From assembly GCA_023426435.1 (NCBI GenBank), contig JAFAAS010000154.1, positions 1 through 13,369 of the forward strand: DNA of 13,369 bases. The letters are read 5' to 3'. The position numbers and the translations under genes were made by a program. The stretch is from Verrucomicrobiota bacterium (lineage in GTDB: Bacteria; Verrucomicrobiota; Verrucomicrobiia; Opitutales; Opitutaceae). The notes below the pieces were generated by a model that saw only the letters and a list, made by a program, of their open reading frames with translations, made no database searches and had not been told where the DNA came from. Of the stretch, positions 1 to 7,129 are shown piece by piece. The stretch's first letter is position 1. Every line of letters begins with the position of its first letter.

Positions 1-21
1 GCGCCGCATCGTGCGAGGCGA

Positions 22-2544
22 ATGTCGAACGATGCAGCAGTCACGGGGCGGAGGAGTGGTCGTGGGGCGTGGTTGGGATTGGGCGTGTTGGCGGGGTTGG
101 TGGTGGTGTTGGCGCCCTGGTGGAGGAATCACGCGGCGCTGGTGGATTTCACGGATTATGGCTTGGTGATGGCGGCGGTGGGGCGGATCGAGGCGGGGGA
201 GCGGCCGTATTTGGATTTTGTTACACCGATCCAGACCCTGCAGTTCACGGTGAGTTGGTGGGCGGAGAAAGTGGCGGGCGCGCGGTATCTGAGCGTGACG
301 TATGCGAATGCGGTTTTCATTGCGTTGAGCTTCGTGGGATTGGCGGCGGCGTTGTGGCGGAGGATGGGGGCGGGTGTGGCGATCGTGGTGGCGGCGGCGG
401 TGGTGGGGGCGTCGTCGAGCCAGCATACGATCGTGTGGTATAACGCGGTGGGGACGACGGTGCTCGGCGTGGTGGTGTGGGTGCTGGCGGCGCGGCCGCG
501 TGACGGACGCTGGAGTGCGGCGGCGATCGCGTGCGTGTGGCTGGCGTTGTGGGCGGGCGGGATGACGAAGCTGACGTATCAGGTGGCGGCGCTGGCGTTC
601 GCGATGACGCTGACATTTCGCGCCGGGTGGCTCGGGGATGTTTCGTGGCGGCGCGCGAGGCTGACGATGCTCGGACATTTTTGTTTTGGCGTGATCGTGC
701 CGGTGGCGACGGAGGTGATGTGGACGGGAGCGACGTTGGAGCAGTGGCTCTACAATGTGATCGTGCTGCCGGCGGGATTTCGCACGGGGATGTTGTGGCA
801 GCTGGCGACGGTGAAGTTTTACCTTCATACGCCGCATCATTATTACAAGCCGCTGCACTTCACGTATGCGGGAGCGTGGGGTGTGGGGTTGTTGGCGATC
901 GCGAGCGCGATGGCGGCGTGGAGCATCGCGAAAGGTGGAGAGCGGCGCGTGGTGCGATCGGTGATGTTGGCGGTGTTAGGCGCGGACGCGTGGATTTGCA
1001 CCGGGGTGATTCTCGCGACGAACATGGACATCTCGTATCTCGCGGGGGCGGCGGCGCTGGTGTTTGCGACGGGGATTGCGCTGGCGCATGCCGAAGGCGC
1101 GGTCGTGTCGCGGGCGATGCGAGGATTGCTGGTGGTGGCGGCGTTGAGCTTGCTCGTGCCGGCGTGGTGGTCGGCGTGGCGGGGGACGCGGGCGTTGTGG
1201 ACGCATGAGCCGGCGGTGAGGCAGGAGATGGTGAGTGCGGACGATTTGCCGGAGCGTTTCGGTTATTTGCGTGGGATGCAGATTCCGGCGCTGCTGCATG
1301 CGAGTTTGCAGGAGTTTCACCGACAGGCGGAGCGTTTGAAGGCGAGCGGGCTGGGGGAGAGCAGTTACTATACGGTGAATTCGACCGACTGGCTGGTGCG
1401 CGCGATGCCGGCGGCGCGGCATGACGATTTGCCGCTGTGGCTGGCGAGCGGAACGACGACCTCGGATGCGGATTCGTGGCGGATGGCGAAGCGGATTGAA
1501 TCCGACGAACGGATACAGGTGATCCTCTCGTATGCGGGTTGGAATTACTGGACCTCGGGGATGACGGAGATGTTGGCGAAGTATTTCCGGGAAGAACGCT
1601 GGGGTCCGCGGTTGCATGCGTATGTGCGCGATCCGGGCGTGTCGGTGTTCGAGTTCGGCACCAACACCCAGTCGAACCTGTATTGGCGGGACATGGACGT
1701 GTCGGGGGTGAAGCCCTTGGTGCATCGCGCGGACAACGGGCTGTTTTATTTGGGCGCCGAAGGGGCGCATCGGATCGACTTCGCGCGCGGGCTTTATCGG
1801 CTTGCGGGAGAGTTGGTCGCCGAGCGTCACGGATCGAGCGACGCCGTGGCGCGGGCGACATTGACGGTGCATGCGAGGGAAGGCGCGGAACTCGCGGACG
1901 AGATTTGGCGGGACACGATCGAGCTGGGGGCGGAGGAACGTTGGGTGGCGCGGCCCTTCGCGGTGAGTCCGGGAGGGCGTCCGGTGACTCTGACGGTGGA
2001 CGGGGTGGAAGGTGCGGGCGTGCGATTTGGCTGGCGGCGGTTGCAAACCGAACATGCGGGCGAAATCGGGGAGGAGGCGCCGCGGCCGATCAATCGGTGG
2101 TTACCCGGCCGGCCGATCGATACGCGCGTGGTGTGGGGCGGCGGTGAAGCGGTGGGAGTCGAAGGCGTGGCGCATGGCGTGGTGGAGCACACGGGCGCGG
2201 ACGGCGGGGCGCTCGAAAGTGGGGCGCCGAGCGAAATCTGGATGAAGTTGGGCCGGCGGATTGGGCGGCTGGCCGGTGAGTATCAGTATGTTGGAGACGC
2301 GCGCCCGGAAGATTATGGCGCGACGGGGATGAAAGTGACGGTGATCTATTACAAATCGGGCCGGTTCGAGGTGGTGCACACGCGGGAACTGCGGCCGAGC
2401 GTGAATCCGGAAGATCGTGGTGTGCAGCGATTCGATTTCGGGCTGCCGGAAGGCGAAGGCTGGGTGGCGTTGGTGGTGACGCCGGCGCCGGGGAATGCGG
2501 AGCCGTTGGGAAGGATTTCCTGGCGAAAGTTTCAGGCGTGGTGA
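22..2544 (+). CDS. Large polytopic membrane protein, GT-C glycosyltransferase-like N-terminus with soluble C-terminal region
   Basis: 840 residues. The N-terminal half (about residues 16-390) holds roughly ten hydrophobic segments. Just after the first one come an acidic pair (D42, D45) and a GERPYLDF motif (residues 59-66). This layout resembles the first external loop of GT-C/PMT-like glycosyltransferases that use polyprenyl-phosphate sugars, where an acidic residue is catalytic. From about residue 390 to the end the protein is mostly soluble and probably periplasmic. Residues around 575-690 read like a beta-sandwich (carbohydrate-binding-like), but this is impression only. If the GT-C reading is right, the protein would transfer a sugar to a cell-envelope acceptor. 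The ATG at 22 is the first in frame within the window, so a start further upstream cannot be excluded. A GAGG lies only three bases before it. The gene is convergent with the transporter gene that follows. The coding frame is certain; the function is tentative. Confidence 0.75.
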   Translation: MSNDAAVTGRRSGRGAWLGLGVLAGLVVVLAPWWRNHAALVDFTDYGLVMAAVGRIEAGERPYLDFVTPIQTLQFTVSWWAEKVAGARYLSVTYANAVFIALSFVGLAAALWRRMGAGVAIVVAAAVVGASSSQHTIVWYNAVGTTVLGVVVWVLAARPRDGRWSAAAIACVWLALWAGGMTKLTYQVAALAFAMTLTFRAGWLGDVSWRRARLTMLGHFCFGVIVPVATEVMWTGATLEQWLYNVIVLPAGFRTGMLWQLATVKFYLHTPHHYYKPLHFTYAGAWGVGLLAIASAMAAWSIAKGGERRVVRSVMLAVLGADAWICTGVILATNMDISYLAGAAALVFATGIALAHAEGAVVSRAMRGLLVVAALSLLVPAWWSAWRGTRALWTHEPAVRQEMVSADDLPERFGYLRGMQIPALLHASLQEFHRQAERLKASGLGESSYYTVNSTDWLVRAMPAARHDDLPLWLASGTTTSDADSWRMAKRIESDERIQVILSYAGWNYWTSGMTEMLAKYFREERWGPRLHAYVRDPGVSVFEFGTNTQSNLYWRDMDVSGVKPLVHRADNGLFYLGAEGAHRIDFARGLYRLAGELVAERHGSSDAVARATLTVHAREGAELADEIWRDTIELGAEERWVARPFAVSPGGRPVTLTVDGVEGAGVRFGWRRLQTEHAGEIGEEAPRPINRWLPGRPIDTRVVWGGGEAVGVEGVAHGVVEHTGADGGALESGAPSEIWMKLGRRIGRLAGEYQYVGDARPEDYGATGMKVTVIYYKSGRFEVVHTRELRPSVNPEDRGVQRFDFGLPEGEGWVALVVTPAPGNAEPLGRISWRKFQAW

Positions 2545-2550
2545 GGAGAG

Positions 2551-2572
2551 TCGCCTGCAAGCAGGCTCCCAC
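2551..2572 (-). repeat. REP-like hairpin between convergent genes
   Basis: A perfect 6-bp inverted repeat GCCTGC-AA-GCAGGC (2553-2566) lies in the 42-base gap between two convergent stop codons. Read on the minus strand it is preceded by GTGG (complement of 2569-2572), the tetranucleotide-plus-hairpin pattern of REP elements. There is no T-run on either side, so it is not a classical intrinsic terminator, although a hairpin here could still protect or end both transcripts. Confidence 0.5.
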
Positions 2573-2586
2573 GTGGAGATAGAAAG

Positions 2587-3465
2587 TCAGCGGAGGCGGG
2601 GCGGGGTGGAAGGCGTGGCGAGGACGACGATCGCGATGCCGGCGGAGACGATGGCGGAGGCGGCGAGGAAAAGCAGGGTGGGGGATTCGTTGAAAAGGAA
2701 GAATGCCATGATGCCGGCGAAGATGAACTGGGCGGCGTTGCAGAGGCTGACGACCTGGCCGCGGAGGTTGCGGAGGGCGTGGTTGAGCAGCGAGTGGCCG
2801 ATGATCGTGGGGATGATGGCGAGGCCGGCCATGAGCGACCATTCGCGGAGGGAGGAGTAAGCGAAGGTGTCGAGCCACGGAAGGGCGGCGAGAAGACTGA
2901 AGAGACCGGCTTGGAAATAGACCGGGATGACGTAGAGCCAGAGCGAAGGGAAATCGCGGTTGGCGCGGCCGAGCGCGAGATACCAGGCGAAGAGCAGCAT
3001 GGAGCCGAAGCAGATGACGTTGCCGAGGACGTCGCCGCTGCCGGAGAAGGCGTCGTGGGCGTTGAGGAGAATCAGGCCGGCGATCGCGATGGCGGTGCCG
3101 ATGATTTCGGTGCGGTTGATTTTCTCGCCGGCGAGCGAGTAGAGGAAGAACGGGATCGCGATCGGGACGAGGTTGACGATGAGGGTGGCTTGCGCGGCGT
3201 AGGTGGTGCGGGCGCCGTAGGTCCAGGAGATGAAGTGGAGCGCGAGAACGAGCGCGGGGATCGTGGTGCGGCGGAGATGCGCGGCGGTGTAGGCGGCGCG
3301 GTGCAGACGGAGATCGGAAAAGAAAAACGGCGAAAGCGCGACGACAGCGAGAAGCAGGCGCGCCGGTGGAATGAGCATGGCGTGGGTTTCGCTGGCCTTG
3401 ATCAGGATGACTGAAACGGAGCAGGCGAAGACGCCGAGCAAGAGAGAGATATAGCGCCAGGCCAT
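2587..3465 (-). CDS. EamA/DMT-family transporter
   Basis: 292 residues, the usual size for a ten-helix drug/metabolite transporter of the EamA family (YdcZ/RhaT/RarD relatives). Hydrophobic helices run through the whole protein in two similar halves (about residues 5-135 and 148-285). The first half ends with a GTAIAIAGLILL segment and the second with SAIVSAGIAIVVL, the paired last helices typical of EamA repeats. It is an inner-membrane protein that probably exports or exchanges a small metabolite; the substrate cannot be read from the sequence. The ATG at 3465 gives a start directly into the first helix and there is no Shine-Dalgarno sequence before it. It is divergent from the small exported protein gene at 3593 (127 bp between starts) and convergent with the upstream membrane protein gene. 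Confidence 0.9.
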   Translation of the reverse strand: MAWRYISLLLGVFACSVSVILIKASETHAMLIPPARLLLAVVALSPFFFSDLRLHRAAYTAAHLRRTTIPALVLALHFISWTYGARTTYAAQATLIVNLVPIAIPFFLYSLAGEKINRTEIIGTAIAIAGLILLNAHDAFSGSGDVLGNVICFGSMLLFAWYLALGRANRDFPSLWLYVIPVYFQAGLFSLLAALPWLDTFAYSSLREWSLMAGLAIIPTIIGHSLLNHALRNLRGQVVSLCNAAQFIFAGIMAFFLFNESPTLLFLAASAIVSAGIAIVVLATPSTPPRLR

Positions 3466-3592
3466 GGGAGACCGAAGGTGATCGGGAGATTTCCGGAGTC
3501 GAGAGTGGGCGGAGCGAGTAGGAACGGCGGTGGCGGCGGGCGTTCCATGGGCGATGTTCGGCGCGCGTGGTGCGCGGCGGGCGATTCCCCTG

Positions 3593-3964
3593 ATGAAGAC
3601 TCTAGCGTGGCGAAGTTGTCTGGTCGTGTTGGCGTTGGGCGCGGCGGTGGGGGGAGAGGTGCGCGCGAAAGTGGTGCAGGTGCCGTTGCCGCGGGTGGCG
3701 ACGATTCAGGCGGTGACCAGCGATCAGTTCATGATCCAAGGCGAGGTCGTGAGACGGTCGGAGAACGATCTCACGGTCGTTGTCCGCAATCGCGAAGCGG
3801 TCACGATGCAAGTGACACGGGACACGGCGATTCTGCGGGGCGAAGAGACGATTCGAGTCGGCGATTTGCGGCCCGGCGAGAAGGTAGTGGCGAACGCGAT
3901 ACGGGGCGGCGAAGGGCGGTTGGTCGCGGTGAATGTGACGGTGCGGGATGCGGCGGGAGAGTGA
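3593..3964 (+). CDS. Small exported beta-rich protein (DUF5666-like)
   Basis: 123 residues from the chosen ATG. That start gives a clean Sec signal peptide: MKTLAWR, a hydrophobic core (CLVVLALGAAV), then a likely cleavage after VRA at about residue 24. The in-frame ATG at 3530 would add 21 residues that spoil the signal peptide, so it was not used. The mature part (about 100 residues) alternates short hydrophobic and polar stretches: a 'DQFMIQGEVVRR' strand, 'TVVVRNREAVTMQVTRDTAI', then 'IRVGDLRPGEKVVANAI'. This is the pattern of small OB/beta-barrel domains such as DUF5666, where a 'V.DL..G..V.V.....G' motif recurs. Role unknown; it is predicted to be periplasmic. There is no Shine-Dalgarno sequence. 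A heptamer repeat array begins eight bases after the stop codon. Confidence 0.7.
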   Translation: MKTLAWRSCLVVLALGAAVGGEVRAKVVQVPLPRVATIQAVTSDQFMIQGEVVRRSENDLTVVVRNREAVTMQVTRDTAILRGEETIRVGDLRPGEKVVANAIRGGEGRLVAVNVTVRDAAGE

Positions 3965-3972
3965 GGAGAGGG

Positions 3973-4007
3973 GATTTATGATTTCGGATTTATGATTTGA
4001 GATTTGA
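3973..4007 (+). repeat. Heptamer repeat array A (five GATTTNN units)
   Basis: Five uninterrupted 7-bp units, each starting GATTT and ending AT, CG, AT, GA and GA in turn. It lies in the 59-base gap between the stop of the small exported protein gene and the stop of the convergent DUF2937 gene. The AT-rich composition contrasts sharply with the surrounding GC-rich DNA. The unit length is neither a codon multiple nor a simple homopolymer. Confidence 0.75.
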
Positions 4008-4023
4008 AAAGGGCGGAGGCGGC

Positions 4024-4581
4024 CTACGGGACGGGGTGGGCGGCGGGGGTGTAGGTTTCGCGGCGGAGGCGGGCGGCGCGGGAGATCGGAAAGCGGATGA
4101 GGCCGTGGTAAAGAGTGAGGAAAACAAACATGCCGAGGAGGGCGTAGATGAGACCCTCGATGGTGGTGGGGACGGCGGGGCGGTAGATGTCCCAGGTGGA
4201 TTGGGCGATCGAGGTGTCGACGTGGCGGAGGAACACGAACGGTTTGGACCAGATCGAGGCGTTTTGAATCGCGGTCTGGGCGGATTCGAGTTCGGCGACG
4301 CGTTCGACGGAGGCGGACATGACGCCGCCGAGTTTGGCGACGGCGGTGTCGGCGTTGGCGGAGGTTTGCTCGATGAGGCGGTCGAGCGTGAGGCCGGATT
4401 GCGCGGCGACGTCGCGGAATTGGGCGAGTTGGCGGCGGGCTTCATCGAGGTGACCGCCGAGACGTTGGAGGTATTGTTGGATGAACTCGGGGGCTTGGGA
4501 AAAGACGAGGACGCCGAGGACGCAGAGCAGGCGGTCGATGAGACCGTCGCTGAGGCCGAGGAGGGTGCGGCCGGGTTTCAT
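4024..4581 (-). CDS. DUF2937 family membrane protein
   Basis: 185 residues. The N-terminal motif SQAPEFIQQYLQRLGGHLDE (about residues 28-47) is the hallmark of the DUF2937 family, seen in many Gram-negative genomes and of unknown function. Order: a hydrophobic segment (about 16-30), a long amphipathic, probably helical region (about 35-115), then a membrane helix (about 138-160, GLIYALLGMFVFLTLYHGLI), then a basic tail. The long soluble part between two membrane segments is probably periplasmic, as an inference. It lies 108 bp downstream of the exported peptidase gene on the same strand, with two hairpins in the gap, so cotranscription is possible but not certain. There is no Shine-Dalgarno sequence at the ATG. 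Confidence 0.8.
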   Translation of the reverse strand: MKPGRTLLGLSDGLIDRLLCVLGVLVFSQAPEFIQQYLQRLGGHLDEARRQLAQFRDVAAQSGLTLDRLIEQTSANADTAVAKLGGVMSASVERVAELESAQTAIQNASIWSKPFVFLRHVDTSIAQSTWDIYRPAVPTTIEGLIYALLGMFVFLTLYHGLIRFPISRAARLRRETYTPAAHPVP

Positions 4582-4616
4582 GGGTGGGCGGGGGTGAAGG
4601 CGGATGTGGCGGGAAG

Positions 4617-4640
4617 GCGCGGTCAGGTTGACCGCGCTAC
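4617..4640 (-). repeat. REP-like hairpin, 9-bp perfect stem
   Basis: The inverted repeat GCGCGGTCA (4617-4625) / TGACCGCGC (4629-4637) has a 3-base loop. On the minus strand it is headed by GTAG (complement of 4637-4640), the signature tetranucleotide of REP elements. It sits between the dcp stop and the DUF2937 start, and a second hairpin of opposite polarity follows 15 bases on. Confidence 0.6.
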
Positions 4641-4654
4641 GGGGAGGACGCGGC

Positions 4655-4673
4655 GTGGGCGGGAGACCCCGCC
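4655..4673 (+). repeat. REP-like hairpin, partner of the 4617 element
   Basis: The stem GGCGGG (4658-4663) / CCCGCC (4668-4673) has a 4-base loop. GTGG at 4655-4658 precedes and slightly overlaps it on the plus strand, so the polarity is opposite to the element at 4617-4640. The pair therefore has the convergent arrangement of REP doublets (BIME/REPIN-like). It also lies just after the dcp stop codon, so in the transcript it could act as a 3'-end stabilising hairpin; there is no T-run. Confidence 0.45.
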
Positions 4674-4689
4674 TTGCGTGTCTTGAGAG

Positions 4690-6828
4690 TTAGTTGAGGC
4701 CGCGGCGCTCGAGGAGGGGTTGGACGTCGGGATCGCGGCCGATGAAGTTGCGGAAGAGGTTCATGGCTTCGTCGGCGCCGCCGCGAGAAAGGAGGAGCTT
4801 GCGGAAGCGATCGCCGTTTTCGCGGGTGAGGCCGCCGTTTTGTTTGAACCAGCGGACGGTGTCGGCGTCGAGGACCTCGCTCCAAATGTAGGAGTAGTAG
4901 CCGGCGGAGTAGCCATCGCTGGAGAAGATGTGGGAGAAATACGTGCTGCGGTAGCGCGGCGGGACGGGGGCGAAATCGACGCCGGCTTTTTTCAGGGCGG
5001 CGGCTTCGAAATCGAGGGCTTGGTCGGCGGAGGGAACTTCGTTGGCGCGGAGCTGGTGCCAGGATTGGTCGAGGAGCGACGCGGCGAGGTATTCGGTGGT
5101 GGCGTGGCCCTGGTTGAATTTTTTGGCGGCTTCGACTTTGGCGAGGAGTTCGGCGGGGAGCGGTTCGCCGGTTTTGTAGTGCTTGGCGTAGTTTTTGAGG
5201 ATCTCCGGCCAGTCGGCCCACATCTCGTTTACCTGGGAGGGGAATTCGACGAAGTCGCGCGGGACGTTGGTGCCGCTGAAGCGCGGGTAGTGAACGTCGG
5301 AGAACATGCCGTGGAGAGCGTGGCCGAATTCGTGGAACGTGGTGATGACCTCGTCCCAGGTGAGCAGCGCGGGCTCGCCGGGTTGGGGCTTGGGGATGTT
5401 GAGGTGATTGGCGACGACGGGCTTCAGGCGGAAGAGGCCGGACTGGGCGACGTATTCATTCATCCAGGCGCCGCCGCGTTTGGACGGGCGGGCGTAAGGA
5501 TCGAAGAGGAAGAGCGAGAGCGGAGTGCCGTCGGCGTCGAAAACTTCGAACACGCGAACGTCTTCCTGATAGACGGGGAGGTCTTTGCGCTCCTGGAAGG
5601 TGATGCCGAAGAGTTTGGTGGCGGCGAAGAAGACGCCGTTGATGAGGACGTTGTTGAGCTCGAGGTAGGGTTTGAGCTGGGACTCGTCGAAGTCGTAGCG
5701 GGCCTGGCGGACCTTTTCGGCGTAGTGGGCCCAATCCCAGGAGGCGAGTTGGAAGCCGCCGTTTTCGCGATCGATGATCTGCTGCATGTCGGCGGCCTCG
5801 CGGCGGGCGTTGGCGACGGCGGGTTTGGCGAGGTCGGCGAGGAGTTTGTTGACGGTGCCGACGTCCTGCGCGGTTTGTTCGGAAAGTTGGTAGGCGGCGT
5901 GGTGGGGGAAGCCGAGGAGCGCGGCGCGTTCGGCGCGGAGCTGGGCGGCGCGGGTGATGTTGGCGCGGTTGTCGAAATCGCCGCCGGAGCTGCCGCGGGC
6001 GAGCGAGGCTTTCATGATGCGTTCGCGGGCGGCGCGATTTGTGAGCGAAGTGAGGGCGGGCTGGCCGGTGGTGTTGAGGAGGCGGATGACGTATTTGCCT
6101 TCCTTGCCGTCTTCTTTGGCGGCGTCGGCGGCGGCGGAGATTTCGCTGTCGGAGAGGCCGGCAAGTTCTTCGCGGGAGTCGAAGACGACGGAGGCGGCGT
6201 TTTTCTCTTTCAGGACATTTTGCGCGAATTGCGTGTAGAGCATCGCGAGCTCGGCGTTGAGGGCCTTGAGCTTGGTTTTGTCGGCTTCGGAGAGTTTGGC
6301 GCCGGCGCGGACGAAGTCCTTGTAGTAGCGCTCGAGGACGCGTTTCGATTCGGCATCGAGATCGAGGGCGTCGCGTTTGTCGTGGAGCTCCTGGATGCGC
6401 GCGAAGAGTTTTCCGTCGAGGAGGATGGTGTCGTAGTGCGCGGAAAGTTTCGGGGCCATGGCGGCCTCGATTTCCTGGAGGGCGGGATTGGTGTGCGCGG
6501 ACGTGAGGGAGAAGAAGACGGTGTTGACGCGGTTGAGGAGCTGGCCGGAGCGTTCGAGGGCGACGATGGTGTTGTCGAAGGTGGGGCGCTCGGGGTTGTT
6601 GGCGATGGAGCTGACCTCCTTGAGTTGTTCGGCCATGCCGCGATCGAAGGCGGGCGTGTAGTGGGTGTTCTTGATCTGGTCGAAAGGCGGGTAGTGGTAG
6701 GGGAGCGGGCTTTCGGTGTAGAACGGGTTTTCGTCGGTGGCGGCGGTTGCAGGGGCGACGAGCCCGAAGGAAAGCGCGGCGAGGGCGAAGAAGCGCGGCA
6801 ACTCCCGCGCGTAGGTCGAGTTTTGCAT
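4690..6828 (-). CDS. dcp: Exported M3-family zinc metallopeptidase, peptidyl-dipeptidase Dcp type
   Basis: 712 residues from the chosen start; E. coli Dcp is about 680. The zinc site HEFGH is at residues 499-503, inside TTFHEFGHALHGMFSD. The third ligand glutamate follows 29 residues after the first His (about residue 528) in SGTNVPRDFVEFPSQVNE, a stretch characteristic of Dcp. The tyrosine-rich substrate loop GYSAGYYSYIWSEV lies near residue 645, and the C-terminus DPDVQPLLERRGLN is also Dcp-like. Dcp enzymes remove dipeptides from peptide C-termini. The start at 6828 gives a signal peptide (R8, R12, core FFALAALSFGLVA, cleavage near ATA-A at residue 29). An ATG at 6894 would add 22 residues in front and is less likely. 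The product is therefore predicted to be periplasmic or envelope-associated. It is divergent from the export operon. Confidence 0.93.
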   Translation of the reverse strand: MQNSTYARELPRFFALAALSFGLVAPATAATDENPFYTESPLPYHYPPFDQIKNTHYTPAFDRGMAEQLKEVSSIANNPERPTFDNTIVALERSGQLLNRVNTVFFSLTSAHTNPALQEIEAAMAPKLSAHYDTILLDGKLFARIQELHDKRDALDLDAESKRVLERYYKDFVRAGAKLSEADKTKLKALNAELAMLYTQFAQNVLKEKNAASVVFDSREELAGLSDSEISAAADAAKEDGKEGKYVIRLLNTTGQPALTSLTNRAARERIMKASLARGSSGGDFDNRANITRAAQLRAERAALLGFPHHAAYQLSEQTAQDVGTVNKLLADLAKPAVANARREAADMQQIIDRENGGFQLASWDWAHYAEKVRQARYDFDESQLKPYLELNNVLINGVFFAATKLFGITFQERKDLPVYQEDVRVFEVFDADGTPLSLFLFDPYARPSKRGGAWMNEYVAQSGLFRLKPVVANHLNIPKPQPGEPALLTWDEVITTFHEFGHALHGMFSDVHYPRFSGTNVPRDFVEFPSQVNEMWADWPEILKNYAKHYKTGEPLPAELLAKVEAAKKFNQGHATTEYLAASLLDQSWHQLRANEVPSADQALDFEAAALKKAGVDFAPVPPRYRSTYFSHIFSSDGYSAGYYSYIWSEVLDADTVRWFKQNGGLTRENGDRFRKLLLSRGGADEAMNLFRNFIGRDPDVQPLLERRGLN

Positions 6829-7129
6829 GAGGCGGAGCGTGTTCGGAGACGTTCGAGTGGCAAGGAGGAGGTGCGAAACGGCGGGGCCGTTCATCTTTCA
6901 GCAGGTCCGCTCATCCAACTATTCGTGTAACTTTGGGGAGGCGGGTGTGTTGTCGGGGGATGCCAGCGTCTGCCGTTGGAATACGTTTGTCGGGCGATCA
7001 CGCCTTTCGCTTCATCGCGAAACGGGCGGGCTTCGTCGCAAAGGCGTTTTCGCGGATCGCGAACGAGACGGGCCGCTTGCTAATCGAACGGCGATTTTCA
7101 ACCCTCGCGCTTCTTACACGCACCGATCT
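6829..7129. other. Intergenic region between divergent dcp and the export operon
   Basis: This 301-bp region must carry the promoters of both directions. I could not find a convincing -35/-10 pair. The least GC-rich stretch is about 6890-6935. The plus-strand frame of the adaptor stays open through this region, but the predicted peptide has no recognisable features, so it is not counted as coding. Two similar inverted repeats (listed separately) lie in the half nearest the operon. Confidence 0.5.
7005..7063. promoter_or_regulatory. Candidate operator pair: two TTTCGC...GCGAA inverted repeats
   Basis: The first copy is TTTCGC (7005-7010), six bases, GCGAAA (7017-7022). The second is TTTCGC (7048-7053), five bases, GCGAA (7059-7063), containing the perfect TTCGCG-GAT-CGCGAA at 7049-7063. 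The centres are about 42 bp apart, close to four helical turns, and the second copy lies about 70 bp before the adaptor ATG. The spacing and the repeated half-site fit a dimeric regulator bound cooperatively. However, TCGCGA-rich words are common by chance in such GC-rich DNA. No regulator gene is nearby. Confidence 0.3.

Noticed and set aside
976..2055. Long minus-strand frames opposite the first membrane protein
   Set aside because: They are Arg/Pro/His-rich shadows with no motif.
2779..3414. A plus-strand frame of 211 codons inside the transporter gene
   Set aside because: The translation is Glu/Gly/Arg-rich and featureless. The opposite strand encodes ten hydrophobic helices.
3478..3981. 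An alternative plus-strand frame of 167 codons overlapping the small exported protein
   Set aside because: It is Gly/Arg/Ser-rich without a signal peptide or domain. The +2-shifted frame starting at 3593 has a proper signal peptide and strand pattern.
4720..6930. A 736-codon open frame on the plus strand, antisense to almost all of dcp
   Set aside because: Its translation is a Gly/Val/Glu/Ala-rich string with no domain, signal or motif, as expected when a C-ending-codon gene is read backwards in GC-rich DNA. The minus-strand frame has the complete catalytic motifs of an M3 peptidase.
6827..7129. Extension of the adaptor frame upstream to 6827
   Set aside because: It would add about 100 residues with no features ahead of the lysine-rich tail and membrane anchor, and would overlap the dcp start region.
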